DNA of 64,000 bases from Nocardia sp. CNY236 (lineage in GTDB: Bacteria; Actinomycetota; Actinomycetes; Mycobacteriales; Mycobacteriaceae): assembly GCF_000482385.1 (NCBI RefSeq), contig NZ_KI519394.1, forward strand, positions 43,972 to 107,971, written 5' to 3'. The position numbers and the translations under genes were made by a program. How positions within the stretch are numbered: position 1 is the stretch's first letter; every line of letters begins with the position of its first letter. The notes beneath the pieces were generated by a model. It was not told the DNA's origin, made no database searches, and worked only from the letters and a program-made list of their open reading frames with translations. Shown here in pieces: positions 42,411 through 49,722 of this stretch.

Positions 42411-42827
42411 ATGAGTTACGCCGGTGACATCACCCCCGAGCAGGCATGGGATCTATTGCACAGTCATTCCGACGCGGTGCTCGTCGACGTACGGACCGAA
42501 GCCGAATGGAGGTTCGTCGGAGTACCCGACACCAGCTCGGTCGGCCGACCGACCGTGCTGGTCGAGTGGGCCGACTCCGCCGGCGCGCGCAACGAGACCT
42601 TCCTCGAACAGTTGACCCACGCGCTCGGCGACCACGACCCCGACGCCCCGGTCGTCTTCTTGTGTCGTTCCGGCCAGCGCTCCCGCGGAGCGGCGATCAC
42701 TGCGACTTCGGCCGGCTACCGCACCTGTTACAACGTGCTGGACGGTTTCGAAGGACCGCTGGACGAATTCGGTCATCGCGGCGGGGCCGGGTGGCGGCGC
42801 CTCGGATTGCCCTGGCGGCAGTCGTGA
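42411..42827 (+). CDS. Rhodanese-domain protein (Rv0390-like)
   Basis: A 138-residue single-domain rhodanese. DAVLVDVRTEAEW is at about 21-33 and the active-site loop CRSGQRSRGA puts Cys85 in the CxxGxR pocket. It would carry or transfer persulfide sulfur. GGAGGAG precedes the ATG, and metZ overlaps its stop (GTGA), so sulfur may be handed to homocysteine formation. The same pair (Rv0390-Rv0391) exists in M. tuberculosis. Preceded by a SAM-IV riboswitch. Confidence 0.93.
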   Translation: MSYAGDITPEQAWDLLHSHSDAVLVDVRTEAEWRFVGVPDTSSVGRPTVLVEWADSAGARNETFLEQLTHALGDHDPDAPVVFLCRSGQRSRGAAITATSAGYRTCYNVLDGFEGPLDEFGHRGGAGWRRLGLPWRQS

Positions 42828-44038
42828 TCACCGGCGGCTCGTTCGACAAGCCGCTGCCCGCCGGTGTCGGTCCCGCAACGCTGAGCGTGCGAGGCGGACT
42901 ACGCCGCTCCGGGTTCGAGGAAACGGCCGAGGCGATGTACCTCACCTCCGGTTTCGTCTACGAGAGCGCGGAAGCCGCCGAGGCCGCGTTCAACGGCGAC
43001 GTCGAGCATTTCGTCTACTCGCGCTATGGCAATCCGACGGTCGCGATGTTCGAGGAACGGATGCGGCACATCGAGGGCGCCGAGGCATGTTTCGCAACTG
43101 CGAGCGGCATGGCGGCGGTATTCACCGCGTTGGGTGCTCTCCTGGGCGCGAACGATCGACTCGTCGCTGCGCGGAGCCTGTTCGGCTCGTGTTTCGTGGT
43201 GTGCAACGAGATTCTGCCGCGCTGGGGTGTGGAGACCGTGTTCGTCGACGGTGACGACCTCGACCAATGGGAGCGTGCGCTGTCGGTGCCCACCACCGCG
43301 GTGTTCTTCGAGACGCCTGCCAATCCCATGCAAACGCTGGTCGATGTGCGCCGGGTGGCCGAACTGGCCCATGCGGCGGGCGCGAAAGTGGTGTTGGACA
43401 ATGTGTTCGCCACGCCACTGTTGCAACGCGGCTTCGAGCTCGGGGCCGATGTGGTGGTCTACTCGGGGACCAAGCACATCGACGGGCAAGGCCGCGTACT
43501 CGGCGGCGCTATTCTCGGCGCCGAGGACTACATCGGCGGACCGGTGAAAACCCTGATGCGTCATACCGGCCCGGCCTTGAGCCCGTTCAACGCTTGGACC
43601 CTGCTCAAAGGCCTGGAAACGATGCCCCTGCGGGTGCGCCACTCGACCGACTCCGCTCTGCGGATCGCCCACTTCTTGGAAGACGATCCGGCGGTCGGCT
43701 GGGTGAGATACCCCTTCCTGCAATCGCATCCACAACACGAGCTGGCTACCGGTCAGATGAGTGCCGGCGGCACAGTGGTCACCTTCGAAGTGAAGGCGCC
43801 CGCACACGAGGCCAAGCGGCGCGCGTTCGAAGTCCTGAACCGGCTGCGCGTGATCGACATCTCCAACAACCTCGGCGATGCCAAATCCCTGATCACGCAT
43901 CCGGCCACCACGACTCATCGCGCCCTCGGCCCCGAGGGCCGGGCCACCATCGGTCTGTCCGACGGCGTCGTGCGCATCTCGGTCGGTCTCGAGGACGTCG
44001 AAGACCTGCTTGCAGACCTGGACAACGCGCTGGCGTAA
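42824..44038 (+). CDS. metZ: O-succinylhomoserine sulfhydrylase MetZ
   Basis: A 404-residue PLP enzyme of the Cys/Met metabolism family. The start GTG at 42824 overlaps the rhodanese stop. Typical segments are YLTSGFVYESAEAAEAAF, YSRYGNPTVAMFEERM, SGMAAV, and VVYSGTKHIDGQGRVLGG with the PLP lysine; the end has SLGGVES-type change to NLGDAKSLITHPATTTH. It makes homocysteine from O-succinylhomoserine and sulfide. Controlled by the SAM-IV element together with the rhodanese. Confidence 0.95.
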   Translation: MITGGSFDKPLPAGVGPATLSVRGGLRRSGFEETAEAMYLTSGFVYESAEAAEAAFNGDVEHFVYSRYGNPTVAMFEERMRHIEGAEACFATASGMAAVFTALGALLGANDRLVAARSLFGSCFVVCNEILPRWGVETVFVDGDDLDQWERALSVPTTAVFFETPANPMQTLVDVRRVAELAHAAGAKVVLDNVFATPLLQRGFELGADVVVYSGTKHIDGQGRVLGGAILGAEDYIGGPVKTLMRHTGPALSPFNAWTLLKGLETMPLRVRHSTDSALRIAHFLEDDPAVGWVRYPFLQSHPQHELATGQMSAGGTVVTFEVKAPAHEAKRRAFEVLNRLRVIDISNNLGDAKSLITHPATTTHRALGPEGRATIGLSDGVVRISVGLEDVEDLLADLDNALA

Positions 44039-44052
44039 TCACCTGGTGCGGG

Positions 44053-44505
44053 TCAGCGGCTTCCCGTGTCTTCGATGTCGGTCAGGTGGGCGATGTTCGC
44101 TCGATCGTCCGACGCAGCACTGGGTGTGGTGGTGAACCAGGCGTCCAGGATTTCGCGAAGCTCGGCACTGGATGTCGAGCGCAGACTGAGGGCGAGGACG
44201 TTCGCATCGTTCCAGGTGCGCGCACCTGCCGCGGTTGCGGCATCGGCGCAGAGCGCGGCACGGATGCCGGTAACCTTGTTCGCTGCGATCGAGGCGCCGG
44301 TTCCGGTCCAACAACAGACGATCGCTTGGTCGGTGCGGCCCTCGGCGACGTCCCGTGCGGCCGCTTCGCTCGACCACGCCCAATCATCGCGTTCCTCGGT
44401 GGACAAGGCGCCGTGCAGTACCGTCTCGTACCCCTGGTCTGCCAGCGCCGCGACGAGTTCTTCGGCGACGCCTGCGCGCATATCCGCTGCTACCGAGATT
44501 CTCAT
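44053..44505 (-). CDS. RpiB/LacA/LacB-family sugar-phosphate isomerase
   Basis: A 150-residue protein of the ribose-5-phosphate isomerase B family. It begins MRISVAADMRAG where classical RpiB has a conserved D-H pair, so that His is missing here. The CWTGTGASIAANKVTGIRAALCAD loop, equivalent to CGTGIGMSIAANK, is clear, as is TWNDANVLALSLR. The changed first motif means the substrate may differ from ribose 5-phosphate. Convergent with metZ, 14 nt apart. Not an obvious member of any operon. Confidence 0.82.
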   Translation of the reverse strand: MRISVAADMRAGVAEELVAALADQGYETVLHGALSTEERDDWAWSSEAAARDVAEGRTDQAIVCCWTGTGASIAANKVTGIRAALCADAATAAGARTWNDANVLALSLRSTSSAELREILDAWFTTTPSAASDDRANIAHLTDIEDTGSR

Positions 44506-44689
44506 GATTCCAGCCTAACTGGCTGCGCACGACCGAACGGCTTGCGATGCGCGCACCCCACGTTATTGTCATACTGTCAATACAGTCCTCCCGGTCGCGT
44601 CCGGAGGCCGTTCAATGCTCCGCCCATTGCTGCAATGGCCGGCGGCCCGGTCACCGGTGCGCTGGATCAACGACGAACCGAGGTACGGC

Positions 44690-45787
44690 GTGCGCACTCC
44701 CTCCACCTCCCAGCACGGCCCGCTCGCGGGCATCAAGATCATCGAACTGGCCGGGATCGGGCCGGGGCCACATGCCGGGCTACTGCTCGCCGACCTGGGC
44801 GCCGACGTGGTGCGGGTACAGCGGCCAGGCCAGCTGCCCGGCGGATTCGACCGGGCACAACTGCGGGGCAGGACCATCGTCGAGGCGGATCTCAAGAACC
44901 CGACCGATATCGAGCGCGTTCTGCGACTGGCAGATCGCGCGGACGTACTGATCGAAGGCTTCCGTCCCGGAGTCACCGAACGGATGGGCCTCGGACCGGA
45001 CGACGTACTCGCACGCAACCCCCGCCTCATCTACGGTCGGATGACCGGCTGGGGTCAGACGGGGCCGCTGGCCGACCGCGCCGGGCACGACATCAACTAC
45101 ATCTCCCTCACCGGTGTGCTGCACGCCATCGGCCGCAAAGGCGAACGCCCCGTCCCTCCGCTGAACATGGTCGGTGATTTCGGCGGCGGCTCGATGTTTC
45201 TGGTGTTCGGCATTCTCGCTGCCCTGGTGGAACGACAAACATCAGGTAAGGGCCAAGTGATCGACGCGGCCATGGTCGATGGCACCCTTGCGCTGTCGCA
45301 TCTGATCTGGGGTCTGCGCGGTGCCGGCGCCTGGTCGGACGAACGCGGAGTGAACCTGCTCGACACCGGGATGTCGTTCTACGACACCTACGAGACCTCC
45401 GACGGCAAATACATGGCGGTCGGCGCGATCGAACCACAGTTCTACGCGCAGTTGCTCGCCGGCTTGGAGATCGACCCACACGGCCTGCCCCACCAACTCG
45501 ACCCCGCGGGGCAAGACACCCTGAAAAAACTCTTCGCCGAACGCTTCGGCAGCAGAACCCGCGCGGAGTGGACCGAGGTGTTCGCCGGCACCGACGCCTG
45601 CGTCTCACCAGTGCTCACGTTCGAGGAGGCCACGCACAACGAACACCTCGTGGCCCGCGACTCGCTGCTGGAGTTGGACGACATCACCCAGCATGCGCCG
45701 GCGCCGCGATTCTCCCGCACACCGAGCGCCAGCCCCTCGCCACCGCCGACCACCGCGACACCCATCGAGTCGCTCTGGGCCGATTGA
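44690..45787 (+). CDS. Alpha-methylacyl-CoA racemase / CaiB-BaiF CoA-transferase family
   Basis: A 365-residue family III CoA-transferase-fold enzyme from GTG 44690, with GAGG 6 nt before it; an ATG at 44615 gives 25 extra unmatched residues. PLAGIKIIELAGIGPGPHAGLLLADLGADVVRV is typical of AMACR. By alignment to mycobacterial MCR (His126, Asp156), His133 in RAGHDINY and Asp163 in MVGDFGGG are the catalytic acid/base pair. It would epimerise 2-methylacyl-CoAs in branched-chain or sterol side-chain breakdown. Monocistronic. Confidence 0.9.
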   Translation: MRTPSTSQHGPLAGIKIIELAGIGPGPHAGLLLADLGADVVRVQRPGQLPGGFDRAQLRGRTIVEADLKNPTDIERVLRLADRADVLIEGFRPGVTERMGLGPDDVLARNPRLIYGRMTGWGQTGPLADRAGHDINYISLTGVLHAIGRKGERPVPPLNMVGDFGGGSMFLVFGILAALVERQTSGKGQVIDAAMVDGTLALSHLIWGLRGAGAWSDERGVNLLDTGMSFYDTYETSDGKYMAVGAIEPQFYAQLLAGLEIDPHGLPHQLDPAGQDTLKKLFAERFGSRTRAEWTEVFAGTDACVSPVLTFEEATHNEHLVARDSLLELDDITQHAPAPRFSRTPSASPSPPPTTATPIESLWAD

Positions 45788-45793
45788 ACCCAG

Positions 45794-45812
45794 CCGCCGA
45801 AGCCCGCGGCGG
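45794..45812. terminator. Short hairpin between convergent genes
   Basis: CCGCCG (45794-45799) and CGGCGG (45807-45812) form a 6-bp GC stem with a 7-nt loop between the racemase and MocR stops. A plausible but weak bidirectional terminator. Confidence 0.4.
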
Positions 45813-45823
45813 GAAGCCGTTGC

Positions 45824-47311
45824 TCAGTAGCAGGTCAGTGGTTCGGCTGCGCGCGACGACAGCGCCGAGTATGCAGATCCGATGGCCTTCACCGCGAGCC
45901 GCAAGTCGGATTCCGGGTGGGTGAACGGCAGCCGCACGAAGCGTTCGAATGCCCCCTGCACACCGAATCGCGGGCCGGCCGCGAGCAACACGCCGTGGTT
46001 GGGCGCGGTGGCGGCCAATGCCGTGGAGACCGGTGCGGGCAAGCGCGCCCATACCGACATGCCTCCCGCACCGACCCCGACGCGCCAGTCGGGCAGTTGT
46101 TCGGCGAGCGCGTCGAGCAGAGCAGCCCGCTGGGCACGCAGTTGATTCCGGCGGCGAACCAGGATCTGGTCGGCGAACTCGAGCAGATGCACGGTGGCCA
46201 ACTGGTCCATGACCGGGGTACCCAGGTCGACCGCTGATCGAATGCTGAGCAGTTTGGTGATCAAGGGTTGATTGGTGCGGATCCAGCCGACGCGCAGGCC
46301 GCCCCAGAACGACTTCGACGCCGAGCCGATGGTGACGATGTCGGCGCCCCGGGAGAAGGCCGCGACCGGGGGCGGCGGATCGTCCTCGCCGAGCCCGAGA
46401 TCGACCATGGATTCATCGACCACGATGGTCATCCGGGTATCTCGGGCGATGGCCGCCAGTTCGGCGCGGCCCGCGGCATCCAGCAGCAACCCGGTCGGAT
46501 TGTTGTAGTCGGGCACCAGGTAGGCCAGGGTGGCCGCGGTTTGTCGGGCAGCGCTGCGAATTCCGTCGAGATCCCAACCACGTGCCGGGTCCTCGGGCCG
46601 CAACGGTACCGGCACCGGACGAGCGCCGGCGTCACGAATCGCTTCGATGGCGTGTGGGTAGGTCGGATGATCGATGAGCACGCTCGCGGCCGGTGTGACC
46701 AGAGCGTTCAACAACAGGCGCATGCCGTGCTGCGCGCCGAGGGTGACCAGGATCTGGCTCGGTTCGGTGGGTAGGCCCCGTGCGGTGTAGCGGCGGGCGA
46801 TCGCCGCCCGGAGCACGAGCACACCGACCGGGTCCATGCCGTGGGTATCGAGATAGGATCTGATCCCTTCCAGCGCAGCGGAGTAGGCATCGTGCATCTG
46901 CGGGGGCGCGGCCATGGCGGCATAGGTCATGTCCACGGTGGACAGCTCGGGTGCGACCGGCATCGGCAGCATGCTTCTGGCCGGCCTGCCGTCGTAGTGC
47001 ACGTCACGGGGCAGCGCCACGGTGCTGCGGGAGCCTTGTCGGCTGATCAGATACCCGTGCTCGCGCAACAATGCATAGGCAGAGGTGATCGTGGTACGAC
47101 TGACTTCGAGTACAGCGGCAAGGTCGCGTTCACTGGGTAGAGCGACGCCCAACGGCGCGCGCCCGTCGTGAATCAGCAATCGAATACCTTCGGCGAGGGC
47201 CTGATACGCCGGACGCACCGACCGCCCTCCAGCGGATTGTTGGCCATCGTGGTGCCGCCACCCGCCCAGGTCGCGGGCAAGGCTCCCCGCGCCGATCACT
47301 CGCATCGCCAT
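45824..47311 (-). CDS. MocR-type GntR regulator with aminotransferase domain
   Basis: A 495-residue fusion. Residues about 33-100 are a GntR winged helix (PAYQALAEGIRLLIHDGRAPLGVALPSERDLAAVLEVSRTTITSAYALLREHGYL); the rest is a class-I aminotransferase fold with YLVPDYNNPTG and the PLP lysine in GSASKSFWGGLRVGW. MocR proteins sense PLP or amino-acid-like ligands. Divergent from the alkyltransferase gene, 98 nt apart, so it may act on that promoter, its own, or both. The ligand is unknown. Start at 47311 or the ATG at 47305. Confidence 0.92.
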   Translation of the reverse strand: MAMRVIGAGSLARDLGGWRHHDGQQSAGGRSVRPAYQALAEGIRLLIHDGRAPLGVALPSERDLAAVLEVSRTTITSAYALLREHGYLISRQGSRSTVALPRDVHYDGRPARSMLPMPVAPELSTVDMTYAAMAAPPQMHDAYSAALEGIRSYLDTHGMDPVGVLVLRAAIARRYTARGLPTEPSQILVTLGAQHGMRLLLNALVTPAASVLIDHPTYPHAIEAIRDAGARPVPVPLRPEDPARGWDLDGIRSAARQTAATLAYLVPDYNNPTGLLLDAAGRAELAAIARDTRMTIVVDESMVDLGLGEDDPPPPVAAFSRGADIVTIGSASKSFWGGLRVGWIRTNQPLITKLLSIRSAVDLGTPVMDQLATVHLLEFADQILVRRRNQLRAQRAALLDALAEQLPDWRVGVGAGGMSVWARLPAPVSTALAATAPNHGVLLAAGPRFGVQGAFERFVRLPFTHPESDLRLAVKAIGSAYSALSSRAAEPLTCY

Positions 47312-47409
47312 GAAGCCAGTATCGAGCGAGTGGTATGGATAGACAAGGCCAATTTCGAACAGTGGTCGACCATTACGACCGTGTCGGTCGCGCGGAGCAG
47401 ACTTGGTGC

Positions 47410-48054
47410 ATGAGCGATTCCTCTCGACTCGCCTCGGCGGTTTCCGATTCTCTCGCCACTCCCGAGGCGACGCGCACGGCAGACCATGCGCCCGCGCCCG
47501 CCCATGCCGCGATGACGTCGTTCGAAACCGCGATCGGCTGGTGTGCGATCGCGTGGCGCGGTGCGGCCGTGATCGTGTTTCAGCTTCCCGAGGCCGACCC
47601 GGCCGCCACCCGTGCCCGGCTCACCCGCGTCTGCACGGGAGATCACCGACACCAGCAGCTCACCGAACAGAAGCCTGCGGGCGTCATCGCGAAGGCCATT
47701 GCGGGCATCCGCGCCCATATCGCAGGCGAACTCGACGACCTGCGCTGGATTCCGGTGGACATCGATCATGTAGCACGGTTTCAGCGCGCCGTCTTCGCGG
47801 CGACCCGCGCCATCGACCCGGGGCACACCCTCAGCTACGGTCAAGTCGCCGACCGCGTCGGTGCACCCGGGGCCGCCCGAGCAGTCGGACAGGCACTGGG
47901 CCGCAATCCGATCCCGCTGGTCATTCCGTGCCATCGCGTCCTCGCCGCCGATCACGCGCTCCACGGTTTCTCCGCCCCCGGCGGCATCGACACCAAACAG
48001 CGACTGTTGGCCATCGAGCGCACGTCGGGCTTCGGCGAACCGACACTGTTCTGA
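47410..48054 (+). CDS. Methylated-DNA--protein-cysteine methyltransferase (Ogt-like)
   Basis: A 214-residue DNA repair protein. The active-site motif IPLVIPCHRVLA contains the acceptor Cys174, preceded by LSYGQVADRVGAPGAARAVGQALGRNP with the recognition helix and arginine finger region, and followed by GGIDTKQRLL. It moves alkyl groups from O6-alkylguanine to itself. The N-terminal 40 residues are a poorly conserved extension; a start nearer MTSFETAIGW (47509) is possible. Divergent from MocR. Confidence 0.9.
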   Translation: MSDSSRLASAVSDSLATPEATRTADHAPAPAHAAMTSFETAIGWCAIAWRGAAVIVFQLPEADPAATRARLTRVCTGDHRHQQLTEQKPAGVIAKAIAGIRAHIAGELDDLRWIPVDIDHVARFQRAVFAATRAIDPGHTLSYGQVADRVGAPGAARAVGQALGRNPIPLVIPCHRVLAADHALHGFSAPGGIDTKQRLLAIERTSGFGEPTLF

Positions 48055-48060
48055 CCCGCA

Positions 48061-48270
48061 GGACCGACCGAACCACCGAGTGCGCCCAGCCGGTCCTATG
48101 GCATGTCGCGCAGTGCGGCAGCCAGCCGGTCCAGAAGCCCTACACCGGTTTCTCGTTCGGTCACCAGCGACCCCCGATCTGCGATCGTTGCTCGACGCGC
48201 CCGACGACCCTGCGCCGGACCAGGTTCGATTCTGGAAGCCGCCACCAGCAGCGAGTAAGTTCACGAGGGG
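48061..48270. other. Region upstream of the TPR protein, no gene seen
   Basis: Two hundred nt without a convincing gene. A plus-strand frame contains a fragment ending ICDRC and a proline-rich stretch but no known domain. A TAA at 48256 closes the frame just before the TPR protein, so if that gene once had an HTH-encoding 5' part, it is not readable here. Confidence 0.4.
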
Positions 48271-49332
48271 TTGCGTCGTACGACCGAGGCAGTAACCGAC
48301 GTGGGAAGAGCCGACGTGGACCGACGCACATTCCTCACCACTGCACCTTTCGCACTGACGGCAGCAATCGAACCTTCACGGGATCGGCTACTCGCCACCC
48401 TCGACCAGCTACCCGCCCCTGGGCAGCGGGTGCGGCTCGAAGACGTCGCCTCTGTGAAGAACATGTTCTCGCATTTCCAGCAGATGGATGTCTTTCACGG
48501 CGGCGGGTCTGGTCGGCTGATCTTGGCCGCCTATATGAACGAGCACGTCTATCCACTTCTTCGTGGTGCCCATGCTGTCGACACACACAGGGCACTGTGC
48601 AGTGCCGCGGCCGAGCAGACCTACTTGCTCGGATGGATGGCATTCGACAACGGCGAACACGGCACAGCGCAACGGTATCTGATCCAGGCCCTTCGTTTGG
48701 CGCAGGAGTCTCACGACCATGCACTCGGCGCCCATGTTCTCGCGGGGATGGCCGACCAAGCGACCTTGCTCGGCCACCCAGAGGAAGGGCGGCGGCTCGC
48801 GCAGGCCGGGCGACAGGGCCTCATGCGTGCGAGTTCTCCCGCGTGCCTGGCGGACCTGTGGACTCTCGAAGCTCGTGCTCTGGCGACGATCGGCGACAAG
48901 ACCGGTACCGCCCGGGCGGTCAACGAGGCGGAACGCGCCTTCACCGACATCCGATCGGATCGAGAGCCGGAATGGGCGCGGTTCATCGATGAGGCCTATA
49001 TCTGCGGTGAATGGGCCAATGCCTTTCGGGATATCGGGCAGCCGGCCGACGCGCAGCCCCATGCCCGCCGGTCGATCGCCCATGCTCGCGCTCAGAACCG
49101 TGCCCGCCGCGGCGCACTCTCCCACGCGGCCCTCGCGGCGACCCACGTCCACAATCGTGACCTGGAGGCTGCCTACGCAGCGGGGATTCGAACCCTCGAC
49201 CTGTCGGGCAAGGTCGAGTCCTCGCGTTCGGTCGACGCCGTGCGCGACGTTCGCAGGCGCATCTTGTCCTTCGGCTCACATCCTCTGGTCGCGGACTACA
49301 ACGAGCGCACGCGGACCGTCTTGGCGGCCTGA
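48271..49332 (+). CDS. TPR-type protein resembling an XRE regulator that lacks its HTH
   Basis: About 353 residues from TTG 48271; a GTG at 48301 (VGRADVDRRTFLTTAPF) is an alternative. VDRRTFL and the long alpha-helical repeats (for example AQRYLIQALRLAQESHDHALGAHVLAGMADQA) are typical of the C-terminal two thirds of actinobacterial XRE-TPR regulators, but no helix-turn-helix precedes them. It is either a naturally HTH-less member or a 5'-truncated gene. It has no clear partner. Confidence 0.7.
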   Translation: MRRTTEAVTDVGRADVDRRTFLTTAPFALTAAIEPSRDRLLATLDQLPAPGQRVRLEDVASVKNMFSHFQQMDVFHGGGSGRLILAAYMNEHVYPLLRGAHAVDTHRALCSAAAEQTYLLGWMAFDNGEHGTAQRYLIQALRLAQESHDHALGAHVLAGMADQATLLGHPEEGRRLAQAGRQGLMRASSPACLADLWTLEARALATIGDKTGTARAVNEAERAFTDIRSDREPEWARFIDEAYICGEWANAFRDIGQPADAQPHARRSIAHARAQNRARRGALSHAALAATHVHNRDLEAAYAAGIRTLDLSGKVESSRSVDAVRDVRRRILSFGSHPLVADYNERTRTVLAA

Positions 49333-49421
49333 TCTCGGCGACTCACGACCGGGACTCGCCGGAAACATCGGCCGCAGCCCGTATCGGCAGGGCTGCTGCA
49401 GCCGTACCGACGCCCCCGGGC

Positions 49422-49715
49422 TCAGTCGATCGGATGCTCACGGTAGAACTGGCACGCGTCCCCGGTGATATAGCCGTCGGCACAGCCGAAATACGTTTGG
49501 ATACACGCGTTCGACGAACATCCGAGTTCGATCAAGGTCTGCCGGACCCTGACATTGCGTTGGGCCGGAGTCTCCGAGTTCGCCGGTGTCACTGCCGCCA
49601 CAGCCGGGGTCGTGGGCAGCGTCGAGCTGTCGGCCGGCTCCGATTGGCCGCCCGAGCACCCCCCGACGAACGCTATTCCAGCCACCAGTGCGCACAGCAT
49701 CATGGTCGATCGCAT
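49422..49715 (-). CDS. Small secreted lipoprotein
   Basis: A 97-residue lipoprotein: MRSTMMLCALVAGIAFVGGCSG has a signal helix and the lipobox VGGC. The mature part is Ser/Pro/Thr-rich then has four cysteines (ELGCSSNACIQTYFGCADGYITGDACQF), suggesting two disulfides. GAGG lies 5 nt before the ATG at 49715. It begins 7 nt after the stop of the large LuxR regulator on the same strand, so it is probably co-transcribed with it. No family recognised. Confidence 0.8.
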   Translation of the reverse strand: MRSTMMLCALVAGIAFVGGCSGGQSEPADSSTLPTTPAVAAVTPANSETPAQRNVRVRQTLIELGCSSNACIQTYFGCADGYITGDACQFYREHPID

Positions 49716-49722
49716 GAGCACC

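Noticed and set aside
49180..49196. A tRNA-like T-arm sequence (GGATTCGAACCC)
   Set aside because: No acceptor, D or anticodon stems can be drawn around it on either strand, and it lies inside the TPR protein coding region.
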